Part shown: one piece after another, positions 56,651 through 64,000 of the stretch
How the letters are laid out: each line of letters starts with the position of its first letter
How positions within the stretch are numbered: the stretch's first letter is position 1
Assembly: GCF_029211265.1 (NCBI RefSeq)
Contig: NZ_JARGEL010000013.1
Coordinates: forward strand, 372,001 to 436,000
DNA: 64,000 bases
Direction: 5' to 3'
Source: Extensimonas soli
GTDB taxonomy: Bacteria; Pseudomonadota; Gammaproteobacteria; Burkholderiales; Burkholderiaceae_C
Made by a program: the position numbers and the translations under genes
The notes under the pieces: model-generated
What the model saw: only the letters and a program-made list of their open reading frames with translations
Databases searched by the model: none
What the model was told of the DNA's origin: nothing

Positions 56651-57190
56651 TCAAGTGCCCAAGGGGGCGGCGTGTTCCTCGGGCAGTAGCTCTTTGAGGC
56701 GTTCACGTATCGTTTGCGCGCGTTCATGGCCGGCCATCTGCACCACTTCTTCGATCAAGGCGGCGCCCACGTGGAGCATGCTTTCGACGTCGCGCGCGTT
56801 GCGCAGGGCCTCGCGGAAGGTGTCGGCCAATGCCGGGTCGCGCCGCGCAAACATGCGTTCGCACATGTCGAACAGGTACATGCGCGCCGCCGGCAGCGAG
56901 CGCAGTGCCTGCGCCGAACTTGCCGGCTTGGCCGTGGACTGCGGCACGGAGAGGGCCGGCTGTAGTTGGGCTTCGACGGCTTCGACGGCTTCGGCGATCT
57001 TTTCGGCGATCAGATAGCCTTCGGCGATGAGCTTGTCCAGCAGCTCGGCGCCCATGCCATTGTGCAAGGCGTGCAACTCGGCGGCACGCTTGCCTTCGGC
57101 CAGCAGCAGCAAGGAGCGCTCTCGCAGACTCAGGGTGCGCACGCCCGGGGAGAGCTCCAGCCGTGCTTTCTCGGTTTTGCGCAGGAACAT
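56651..57190 (-). CDS. conserved hypothetical protein, helical
   Basis: 179 residues, not recognised. N-terminal TLSLRERSLLLLAEGKRAAELHAL and GAELLDKLIAEGYLIAEK form a helix-turn-helix-like pattern (about 15-60), then an acidic helix, a low-complexity Ser/Ala link, and a C-terminal helical domain with RMYLFDMCERMFARRDPALADTFREALRNARDVESM. Cytoplasmic by composition. Start ATG 57190; GTG 57205 possible. Convergent with the permease (7 bases). No operon partner. Confidence 0.65.
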   Translation of the reverse strand: MFLRKTEKARLELSPGVRTLSLRERSLLLLAEGKRAAELHALHNGMGAELLDKLIAEGYLIAEKIAEAVEAVEAQLQPALSVPQSTAKPASSAQALRSLPAARMYLFDMCERMFARRDPALADTFREALRNARDVESMLHVGAALIEEVVQMAGHERAQTIRERLKELLPEEHAAPLGT

Positions 57191-57313
57191 GGCGAATGTA
57201 ATCACATGTTAAAAACCCATTGCATCGTGTTTTCGTGACGTAGGGATGACATGAAGCCATGGTTGGCGGAGAGAGTGGCGGCGGGGCAGTTGCCCTGGCG
57301 AGAGCTTCACCAT

Positions 57314-58930
57314 TCAGACCGAGCGGCTGCGCGCGAGCGGCGGGTTTTTGGCGAAGTAGCGCTGGATGCCGCGCATCAGCGCGTCGGCCAGGCGCTCCTG
57401 GTATTCGCGGCTGCGCAGGCGCGCCTCTTCGTCGGGGTTGCTGATGAAGGCGGTTTCGACGAGCACGCTGGGAATGTCGGGCGCCTTGAGCACGGCAAAG
57501 CCGGCTTGTTCCACGCGCGGCTTGTGCAGCTGGCCCACGTTGCTGATTTCGCCCAGCAGCGCGCTGCCGAGCTTGAGGCTGTCGTTGATCTGCGCCGTGG
57601 TGCTCATGTCGAGCAGGGCGCGTTGCACATGCTGGTCTCGTGCACGCACATTCAGGCCGCCGACCAGGTCGGCCTGGTTCTCTTTGTTCGCCAGCCAGCG
57701 CGCGGCGGTGCTCGAGGCGCCGCTCTGGCTCAGGGCGAACACGCTCGCGCCGCGCGCGGCTGGCGTGGTGAAGGCGTCGGCGTGGATGCTCATGAATAGG
57801 TCGGCCTGCACACGCCGCGCCTTTTCCACGCGCGTGCCCAGCGGCACGAAAAAGTCCGCGTCGCGCGTGAGAAAGGCGCGCATGGGGTTGCCGTTCACGC
57901 TCGTGGCGTTGATGCGGTCGCGCAGCAAGAAGGCGATGCGCAGCACCACGTCCTTCTCGTGCGTGCCCGCGGGGCCGCTGGCGCCGGGGTCTTCGCCGCC
58001 GTGGCCCGGGTCCAGCGCGACGATGATGATGCGGTCGGTCTGGCGCGCCGTCGCACCGGTGCTGCTGCGCGTGGGGGTGGACGGGGTGGGGGCTGCGGAT
58101 GTGGCCGTGGGTGCAGTGGGCTGGGCCGCAGCGGTTGCAGGCGCTACCGCCACAGTGACAGGCGGCGCTGCGGGTGCGGGCGTCGCGGCGGGCGCTGAGG
58201 CGGGGCGGGTCGTGCGCTCGGTGATGAGCTGGCCCAGCGGGTCCGATGCGGCTTGCGCCGTCATGGCAACCGGGGGGCGCGCTGCGCTGGCGGGGGTGGC
58301 GGGTTGCAGTGGCGCTGAGGGTGGGGCAGACGGCTGACCAGCGGATGCGGTCGACGGTGTGGCAGGTTTGGCTGCCGCGGCGGCGGTCTGCCCCTGTCTT
58401 TGGGGGGCGGCCGGTGCATCGCGCAGGCGCTCGGCAATCAAGGCTTCGAGCGGGTCGACGGGCCGCGCCGGGTACAGGTCGAGCACCAGCCGGTGCTGGT
58501 ACGCGGCCACGGGGGGGAGCGTGAAGACCTGCGGCTGGGCTTCTTGTTTGAGGTCTATGACCAGGCGCACCACGTTGGGCGCGTACTGGCCCACGCGGAT
58601 GCCGGCGATGTTCGGGTCGTCGGCCTTGACCTTGGCCACGAGCTCGCGCAGCGCCGGGTTCAGGTCTATGCCTTCGATGTCCACCGCGAGGCGCGGCGGT
58701 GCGGTGACGAAGGTCTGCCGCGTGACGAGCGGCGCGTCGGATTCGATGGTGACGCGCGAATACTCGGGCGCGGGCCAGACGCGCACGGCCACGATGGTGG
58801 CGCCGCGCGCGATCTGCTGCACGCCCAGCAGCAGCACCAGGCTGCCAGCCTGCAGCAGCGTGCGCCGCGGGAATGGCGGCGTGGAAGAGGGCGACCGATG
58901 CGAAGGGGGCGAAGGGTGTGAAGACTTCAT
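57314..58930 (-). CDS. amiC: N-acetylmuramoyl-L-alanine amidase, AmiC type
   Basis: Periplasmic zinc amidase that splits septal peptidoglycan in daughter-cell separation. 538 residues. Twin-arginine-like signal FPRRTLLQAGSLVLLLG near 20-36, an AMIN domain (about 44-160, VRVWPAPEYSRVTIESDAPLV), a long Ala/Pro/Thr linker, then amidase_3 from about 300: DPGHGGEDPGASG with zinc His, HEKDVVL, SIHADAFTTP and the catalytic Glu in VLVETAFISNPDEE. Start 58930 overlaps the tsaE stop by four bases, a common tsaE-amiC pairing. Confidence 0.94.
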   Translation of the reverse strand: MKSSHPSPPSHRSPSSTPPFPRRTLLQAGSLVLLLGVQQIARGATIVAVRVWPAPEYSRVTIESDAPLVTRQTFVTAPPRLAVDIEGIDLNPALRELVAKVKADDPNIAGIRVGQYAPNVVRLVIDLKQEAQPQVFTLPPVAAYQHRLVLDLYPARPVDPLEALIAERLRDAPAAPQRQGQTAAAAAKPATPSTASAGQPSAPPSAPLQPATPASAARPPVAMTAQAASDPLGQLITERTTRPASAPAATPAPAAPPVTVAVAPATAAAQPTAPTATSAAPTPSTPTRSSTGATARQTDRIIIVALDPGHGGEDPGASGPAGTHEKDVVLRIAFLLRDRINATSVNGNPMRAFLTRDADFFVPLGTRVEKARRVQADLFMSIHADAFTTPAARGASVFALSQSGASSTAARWLANKENQADLVGGLNVRARDQHVQRALLDMSTTAQINDSLKLGSALLGEISNVGQLHKPRVEQAGFAVLKAPDIPSVLVETAFISNPDEEARLRSREYQERLADALMRGIQRYFAKNPPLARSRSV

Positions 58931-59472
58931 GGCGATGCACACAGGTCTTGCAGCAGGTGCTGCCCGATAGCGCTTGCGGCCTGCAGCGTGGCGCGCCTGC
59001 TGGTGTCGTCGATTGCTTCTATATGGATAGCTATATCCGCAGAAGGAATAAGCGCTGCAGCCTTTTCTGGCCATTCTGCGAGCTTGAGGCCGGGGGCTGC
59101 GAAGATGTCGCGAAAGCCGGCGTCTTCCCACTCGCGCGGGTCGCTGAAGCGGTAAAAATCGAAGTGCCACACCGGCAGACCCGGCAATTCGTAAGGCTCG
59201 ACCACGGCGTAGGTCGGGCTTTTGATACGCCCCTGCACGCCCAGTGCGCGCAGCAGATGGCGCACCAGCGTGGTCTTGCCTGCGCCGAGTTCGCCATGCA
59301 GCGTGATGAAGACGCTGGCGTCGGGCGGCAGCGCCTGCAACTGCGCCGCAAGCTGCTGCGCGAAGGCGGCGGTGTCGTCCTCGGTGCGCCAGAGGCAGGC
59401 GAGGGCGCCGCTGTGCGCTGCAGCGCCTGCCGTGCTTTCTACAATCCGCTCGGTATGGGGTGTGACAGTCAA
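58927..59472 (-). CDS. tsaE: tRNA N6-threonylcarbamoyladenosine ATPase subunit TsaE
   Basis: ATPase needed by TsaB-TsaD for t6A37 of ANN-decoding tRNAs. 181 residues from the TTG start used here. Walker A GELGAGKTTLVRHLL near 59-73, KSPTYAVVEPYEL, HFDFYRFSDPREWEDAG near 105-121, LAEWPEKA. No ATG or GTG exists upstream of the core, so the start must be TTG 59472 (or the TTG at 59520). The first bases overlap the divergent queG start by 18 bases. Residues about 135-150 are encoded by AT-rich codons matching the dispersed repeat (59016-59070). Confidence 0.9.
   Translation of the reverse strand: MTVTPHTERIVESTAGAAAHSGALACLWRTEDDTAAFAQQLAAQLQALPPDASVFITLHGELGAGKTTLVRHLLRALGVQGRIKSPTYAVVEPYELPGLPVWHFDFYRFSDPREWEDAGFRDIFAAPGLKLAEWPEKAAALIPSADIAIHIEAIDDTSRRATLQAASAIGQHLLQDLCASP
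59016..59070. repeat. dispersed palindromic repeat inside tsaE, copy 9
   Basis: On the minus strand: GGCCAGAAAAGGCTGCAGCG, CTTATTCCTTCTGCGGATA, TAGCTATCC, matching the GGCCAAAAAG, AGCGCTT and TAGCTATCA blocks of intergenic copies. It is read in frame by tsaE as EKAAALIPSADIAIHIE without a length change relative to the family. Confidence 0.5.
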
Positions 59473-60597
59473 ATCGTTCCTCGAATCCAGACGTGGGGCC
59501 GCGAGCTGGGATTTTCCCAAATCGGCGTGGCGGGCGTCGATTTGTCCGCGTCCGAGTCCGGGTTAGTGCAATGGCTCGCGCAAGGGTTCCACGGCACGAT
59601 GGACTATATGGCGGCGCATGGCTTGAAGCGTGCCCGCCCGGCCGAGCTGGTGCCGGGCACGGTGAGCGTGATTACGGCGCGCATGGATTATCTGCCGCGC
59701 GCGGAAGCAGGCGGGTTGTCTGTGCAGGGCAATGAGGGAAAGGATGGCGCTGAGGGCGATCAGGACTGGCGCACCGTCGAATGGGCGCGCCTGGCACGGC
59801 CGCAGGAGGGCGTGGTCTCGCTCTATGCGCGTGGGCGCGACTACCACAAGGTGCTGCGCGCGCGCCTGCAAAAGCTCTGTGACCGCATCGCCGCGGCCGT
59901 AGGGCCGTTTGGCCACCGCGTGTTCACCGATTCGGCGCCGGTGCTCGAGGCCGCGCTGGCCGAGCGCAGTGGCCTGGGCTGGCGCGGCAAGCACACACTT
60001 GTGATCGACCGCGCCGCGGGTTCGATGTTTTTCCTCGGCGAGATTTATACCGATCTGGCGCTTGAACCCACACAGCCCGTGCCTGAGCACTGCGGAAGTT
60101 GTAGCGCCTGTCTGAGCGCCTGCCCCACGGGGGCGATCGTCGCGCCCTACCGGCTGGACGCACGGCGCTGCATTTCCTACCTGACCATAGAACACCCGGG
60201 CGCGATCCCGATCGAACTGCGCCCGTTGCTGGGCAACCGCATTTACGGCTGCGACGATTGCCAGCTTGTCTGCCCCTGGAACAAGTTTGCCCGGCGCAGC
60301 AACCTGCCAGACTTCGACGCGCGCGCCGAGCTCACGGGGCAGCGGCTGGTGTCGCTCTTCGCCTGGGACGAAGCCACGTTTTTGCGCCGTACCGAAGGCT
60401 CACCGATCCGCCGCATCGGGCACGAGCGCTGGCTGCGCAACATCGCGGTGGCGCTGGGCAATGCGCTGCGCAGCCGCACAGACGCATTGCCGGGTGAGGA
60501 ACAGGCCGCGATGCGCGCGGCGCTGCAGGCACGCTCTGGCCACGCAAGCCCGCTGGTGCGCGAACACGTGGTCTGGGCGCTCGCGCAGGGCGGTTGA
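59455..60597 (+). CDS. queG: epoxyqueuosine reductase
   Basis: Cobalamin and iron-sulfur enzyme for the last step to queuosine in tRNA. 380 residues. GWRGKHTLVIDRAAGSMFFLGEI near 178-200, the ferredoxin-like clusters CGSCSACLSACP near 218-229 and GCDDCQLVCPWNKF near 263-276, and a HEAT-like C-terminus. ATG 59455 (MGCDSQIVPRIQTWG) used; the upstream frame overlaps tsaE. Convergent with the AEC transporter remnant. No queF or cobalamin gene nearby. Confidence 0.95.
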   Translation: MGCDSQIVPRIQTWGRELGFSQIGVAGVDLSASESGLVQWLAQGFHGTMDYMAAHGLKRARPAELVPGTVSVITARMDYLPRAEAGGLSVQGNEGKDGAEGDQDWRTVEWARLARPQEGVVSLYARGRDYHKVLRARLQKLCDRIAAAVGPFGHRVFTDSAPVLEAALAERSGLGWRGKHTLVIDRAAGSMFFLGEIYTDLALEPTQPVPEHCGSCSACLSACPTGAIVAPYRLDARRCISYLTIEHPGAIPIELRPLLGNRIYGCDDCQLVCPWNKFARRSNLPDFDARAELTGQRLVSLFAWDEATFLRRTEGSPIRRIGHERWLRNIAVALGNALRSRTDALPGEEQAAMRAALQARSGHASPLVREHVVWALAQGG

Positions 60598-60612
60598 GAG
60601 CTGAATCCAAAG

Positions 60613-61526
60613 TCAAGCCCCGCGCAGCACGCCGAGCGCAAACGGCAGGCTCAGCGTGCCGAGCAGGGTGGACAGCGTCACCAGTCCGGCCACGTAAGCC
60701 CCGTTGTAGCCCATGCGCGCGGCCAGCACGTAGCAGGTGGAGGCTGTGGGCAGGGCCGTGAAGGCGAGCAGTATCGTGGTTTGCAGCGCGTCCAGCCCCC
60801 ACAGGCGCGCAAGCACGCTGGCTATCAGCGGCTGCAGCAGGTGGCGTATGCCCAGCACCCCGGCAGCGAGCAGCTTGCCGCGGTGCAACAGGCCCAGCTG
60901 CATGCCCGCGCCCGCCGACATCAGCCCGAGCGCAAGCGAGGCCGCGCCGACGCGGCCGACGGCGGGCTCCAGCCAGGTGGGAATGCGCAAGCCGAGCAGA
61001 TTGGCCGTGAGCCCGGTGACGGTGGCGATGATCAGCGGGTTGCGCAGCAGTTCGCGCACGAAGCCGCGCTCGCCATGCCGCGCCATGGGCCAAACCGCGG
61101 CCACGTTGAAAATCGGCACGCACACGCCGATCAGCACGGCGATCAACAGCACCCCTTGCGTTCCGGCCAGGCGCTCGGCCAGGGCCAGGCCGATGAAGGA
61201 GTTGAAGCGAAACGCCACCTGCGCGCTCGCCGCGTGGTCGCGCCGGGGGATATGGCGCCCGAGCCAGGGCCAGTGCGGCAGGCTGTAGGCCAGCGCGATG
61301 CCCGCGAGCCCCGAAAGCACCCCCGCCGCGAGCAGGTTGGCGGTGGCGTGCAGCTCGATCGGGCTTTTGAGGATGGAGTGAAACAGCAGCACCGGAAAGA
61401 GCAGGTAATACACACCAGGCTCTCCACGGGCTGCCAGATGGAGCGGTCGAGCGCCGTGAAGCGGCACAGCAGGTAGCCGAACAGAATCAGCGAAAAGTCG
61501 GGGAAAAGCAGCTGTGCGTAGTTCAC
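60613..61526 (-). pseudogene. AEC family auxin-carrier-like transporter, frameshifted
   Basis: Ten-helix AEC permease of about 303 residues when repaired. From GTG 61526 (MNYAQLLFPDFSLILFGYL) the frame runs to PVESLV, then breaks; the rest (YYLLFPVLLFHSILKSPIEL... to LPFALGVLRGA) is in another frame to 60613. The break coincides with GTGTGT (61415-61410 on the minus strand); removing one GT restores CTG GTG TAT TAC and a continuous protein. So a 2-base slippage gained one dinucleotide. It may be a true inactivating mutation, a phase-variable site or a sequence error. Confidence 0.85.
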
Positions 61527-61618
61527 GGCTTGAGGATACCGTGGAGAGCGCCCCGCGAAATGGCGCAGTGATCGGGGGCACAGGGAGCAGCCCGGTGGGC
61601 CTGGGTTCAGGCTCGGGC

Positions 61619-62818
61619 TCAACCGCACCGCTGCAAAAGCGCGTCCAACGCTTTTTGTACGGCACCAAAGCCCACCCGCTCCTGCTCGAGCCGCAGCCGG
61701 GTTTGCAGGCGGTCGCCGCGCAGGTCCTCGTACACGGCAGCTTCCTCGGCGGTGAGGCGTGTGAGGTCGTGGTGGATGGGGTCGGTTTCTTCGCCCCAGT
61801 GCGCACGGTGCGCAAGCAGCGTTTGCCTGTCCATCAGGAACGAGCCCACCTGCGGGAAGTGGGCGCGCAACTGGTCGAGGATGGCAAAGCCGTGCGTGTC
61901 TATGTCGCCCCAGTAGTGCAGCCGGCAGCCGTGCAACCAGGTGGCCTGCGCGAGCGCCTCCCAGCCGTAACCGGCACCGAACACCACGAGGGCGCGGGGT
62001 GCCCGCGGAAAGGCGAGAAAGTTGGTTTCATTTTCGGTGATGAACACGTGCTCCACCGAGAGGGCGAGGCGGGCAAAGTTCACCGCGTCGAGCGTGATGT
62101 CGGGCAGAGGGTCGGCTTCGCCAAGACCGGGCAGGCTTGGCAGCGCCGGATCGAGCAGGCGAAAGCGAATGCGCGCGGGTTTGTCCAGAAAGCCGAAGCG
62201 GCGCGCAAAGCCGGCGACGCCGATGGCGCGCGCGTCGATGGCCGCAGGCGGCAGGGCAAGATCGAGCAGTTCGGCGAGCACGCTGCGGTGCGCTTCGATG
62301 AATTTGCTGTCCACGCCCGGTGCATCGACCTGGCGCAGATACACGCCGGGGCGCGGGTTCGACTCGAGCCATGCGACCACGGCCAGCAGGTGCTCCCAGC
62401 GGTCGGCCAGCTCCAGCGCCTGCAGCGGGCGGCGGGACAGCCAAGGCAGCAGCGGGGGCTGTACGCGCGCCGTGTGCTGCCACAGTGCCTGAAAGCGCTG
62501 GGCTTGGCGCGCCTTGCCGATCAGGGCCAGGGCGTCGTCCAGCGTGTCTATCCACACGGCGGCCGGCAGGCGCTGTGCGCCTTGTACCCGGTGTTTGACC
62601 TCGCGCCACTCGATGCGCACGTGCGGCGTGTCGGCCAGGGCGCGCAGCCACGCGCGCACGGCCTCGAAGCGCTCGGTCAGATCGGCGGCACCGGGGGCTT
62701 TCAGCGCCAGGCGCAGCGGCCAGGCAATGCCGTCTGCCACCGCAGCGCGCAGCAGGTCGCCGCGCTGCCACAGCCGCTCGAGCTGCGCGCGCAGCTCGGC
62801 GGGCGTGCTCCAGCTCAT
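61619..62818 (-). CDS. jetD: Wadjet anti-plasmid system nuclease JetD
   Basis: 399 residues. N-terminal DUF3322-like helical domain (about 1-190, LRAQLERLWQRGDLLRA, RIEWREVKHRVQG) and C-terminal DUF2220/Toprim domain like topoisomerase VI A: the Glu in VFITENETNFLAFP near 262-275 and the DxD in YWGDIDTHGFAILDQL near 309-324. These are the metal residues by which JetD cuts small circular DNA after loop extrusion by JetABC. Start 62818 overlaps the jetC stop by four bases. Active-site residues are intact. Confidence 0.93.
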   Translation of the reverse strand: MSWSTPAELRAQLERLWQRGDLLRAAVADGIAWPLRLALKAPGAADLTERFEAVRAWLRALADTPHVRIEWREVKHRVQGAQRLPAAVWIDTLDDALALIGKARQAQRFQALWQHTARVQPPLLPWLSRRPLQALELADRWEHLLAVVAWLESNPRPGVYLRQVDAPGVDSKFIEAHRSVLAELLDLALPPAAIDARAIGVAGFARRFGFLDKPARIRFRLLDPALPSLPGLGEADPLPDITLDAVNFARLALSVEHVFITENETNFLAFPRAPRALVVFGAGYGWEALAQATWLHGCRLHYWGDIDTHGFAILDQLRAHFPQVGSFLMDRQTLLAHRAHWGEETDPIHHDLTRLTAEEAAVYEDLRGDRLQTRLRLEQERVGFGAVQKALDALLQRCG

Positions 62819-64000
62819 GGCACGGCCGCGCGCGGCGCGGGCGCGGCTTCGGCGCTCGTCTTCTGAGCGCGGTATTCCTCGATCGTCAGGCAGCGCAGGC
62901 GCGAGTCGCGCCCGCCCTCGTTGTGGACGAAGCCGACGCTGGCCACGTAGGGCTCGATGATGTGGATCTTCTGCAGCGGCGTGACGATCAGCAGCTGCAG
63001 GTTGAGCTGCTGGAACAGGCGCAGCCCGTACTGCGCGGACTCGTCCGAGCCGCGCCCGAAGGCCTCGTCGATCACCACGAAGCGGAAACTGCGCGAACGC
63101 ACCGCGCCCCATTCCAGCCCGAACTGGTAGGCCAGGCTCGCGGCCAGCACGGTGTAGGCGAGTTTTTCTTTCTGCCCACCCGACTTGCCGCCCGAGTCGG
63201 TGTAGTGCTCGTACTCGGCGCCGTCGGCGCGCCAGCGCTCGCTGGCCGAAAACAAAAACCAGTTGCGCACGTCGGTGACCTTGGCTGTCCAGCGCCGGTC
63301 GGCGTCCGCAAGCCCTTCCCGGCCCCGGAAGCGATCGATGATGGCCTTGACCTGCAGGAATTTGGCCTCCGAATACTGCTCGTCGGCCGAGCCGCTGAGC
63401 GTGCCCTCTGTGCAGGCCCGCAAGTCCTGCTGAAAGTCGCGCACTTCGGCGTCCGGGCTGGGCTGCGCGATGAGCTTGATGAAACGTCCGGGGTTGTAGT
63501 CGATGGCGGCGAGCGACTGGTTGATGCGCTCGACGCGCTCCTTGATGGTCTCCCGCTCGCGCGCCAGCTGGGCGTTGAAGTTGGCGATCTCGTTGATGGT
63601 GTTGACGTTGAGCAGCTCTTTGAAGCGCGCCTCGAAGCGCGGCAGGTCGTCGCCCTTCAGGCCGGCGAGCATGCGCTCGTACTCTGGCAGCGCCGCTAGG
63701 CTCACGTCCATCTCGACCGTCTCGGCCTTGAACGCCTCCTTGAAGCCGCGCATGGCATTGACGATGCGCTCGGCAAGGCGCGCCAGGCGCTTGTCCTCCG
63801 CGTCGATGCGCTCCTGCAGCCATTTGCGCACCTCCTGCTCGCGGTTGTCGCAGGATTCGACCGTGAGTTGATGCTCGCCCAGCGCCTGCGCACGCCAGCC
63901 GTCCAGACGCTCGATCTGCGCCGCGGTCAGCGGCGCGTCGGCCCAAACGGTGCGGGCCTGATCGCGCGCCGTTTGCGCCGCTTCTTGCCTGGTGGCGACC
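62815..64000 (-). CDS. jetC: Wadjet SMC-like ATPase JetC, C-terminal part
   Basis: About 395 residues visible; the frame is open to the right edge, so the N-terminal Walker A half is outside. A coiled coil (about the first 200 residues visible) leads to the ATPase head with the ABC signature DSGGKSGGQKEKLAYTVLAA, Walker B RFVVIDEAFGRGSDES and the D-/H-loop LLIVTPLQKIHIIEPY. JetC is the MukB-like motor of the Wadjet complex, which extrudes plasmid DNA for JetD. jetB and jetA should lie upstream beyond 64000. The methionine-like GTG at 63831 is internal, not the start. Confidence 0.92.
   Translation of the reverse strand, partial: VATRQEAAQTARDQARTVWADAPLTAAQIERLDGWRAQALGEHQLTVESCDNREQEVRKWLQERIDAEDKRLARLAERIVNAMRGFKEAFKAETVEMDVSLAALPEYERMLAGLKGDDLPRFEARFKELLNVNTINEIANFNAQLARERETIKERVERINQSLAAIDYNPGRFIKLIAQPSPDAEVRDFQQDLRACTEGTLSGSADEQYSEAKFLQVKAIIDRFRGREGLADADRRWTAKVTDVRNWFLFSASERWRADGAEYEHYTDSGGKSGGQKEKLAYTVLAASLAYQFGLEWGAVRSRSFRFVVIDEAFGRGSDESAQYGLRLFQQLNLQLLIVTPLQKIHIIEPYVASVGFVHNEGGRDSRLRCLTIEEYRAQKTSAEAAPAPRAAVP

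Overview
The window is a dense, high-GC stretch of bacterial chromosome that looks like a member of the Burkholderiales, most likely Comamonadaceae. Supporting signs are the order nuoN-DUF2818-DUF1178, a CX14CX2C QueE, several genes with the ACAD/phosphotransferase/CRP flavour of that family, and two kinds of short dispersed repeat that I associate with Comamonadaceae genomes. No plasmid, phage or rRNA signature is visible. About 60 protein genes, one tRNA and over a dozen repeats or control sites are supported.

Layout. 1-4.8 kb: the end of nuoN, two small conserved genes, a degenerate HD-GYP protein, a retropepsin-like protease, yajQ and murB, closed by a strong bidirectional terminator. 4.9-10.2 kb: argG, ppnP, a glycine-zipper envelope protein, then tadA fused to a worn-out alpha/beta hydrolase, and an LD-carboxypeptidase. 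10.2-14.3 kb: a one-strand set of enoyl-CoA hydratase, Crp/Fnr regulator, APH-like kinase and acyl-CoA dehydrogenase; the last two are separate-gene counterparts of the two halves of ACAD10/ACAD11 and of bacterial LvaA/LvaC. 14.4-20.8 kb: a FimV-like protein and the thiamine set thiO-thiS-thiG-thiE with divergent thiD. 20.8-26.2 kb: a 776-residue double acyl-CoA dehydrogenase, an SDR, and a divergent NDP-forming acyl-CoA synthetase, which reads as a small acyl-CoA catabolic block.

26.3-37.1 kb: tRNA-Thr(CGT), fbp, pepN, prfB (with its programmed frameshift), a vapBC module, nth, an aminotransferase, nrdR, glyA and a lytic transglycosylase. 37.6-39.8 kb: a tightly overlapping trio of two SDRs with non-canonical active sites and a hotdog thioesterase. 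39.8-50.3 kb: two homoserine sulfhydrylase paralogues, a membrane glycosyltransferase pair, an FAD-linked oxidase, a YihY-family membrane protein and a CBS-pair protein. 50.4-60.6 kb: aroC, three queuosine genes (queD, queE, queG), a P1-family peptidase, an FtsX-like permease, amiC and tsaE. 60.6-64 kb: a frameshifted AEC transporter and the end of a Wadjet anti-plasmid defence operon (jetD complete, jetC running off the right edge).

The most notable structure beyond ordinary genes is: the Wadjet operon at the right edge; the TadA-hydrolase fusion; a 169-bp perfect-ended inverted-repeat element sitting in frame inside a glycosyltransferase gene; and a family of about 50-60-bp palindromic repeats found at gene ends and, in two cases, inside coding sequence (pepN, tsaE).
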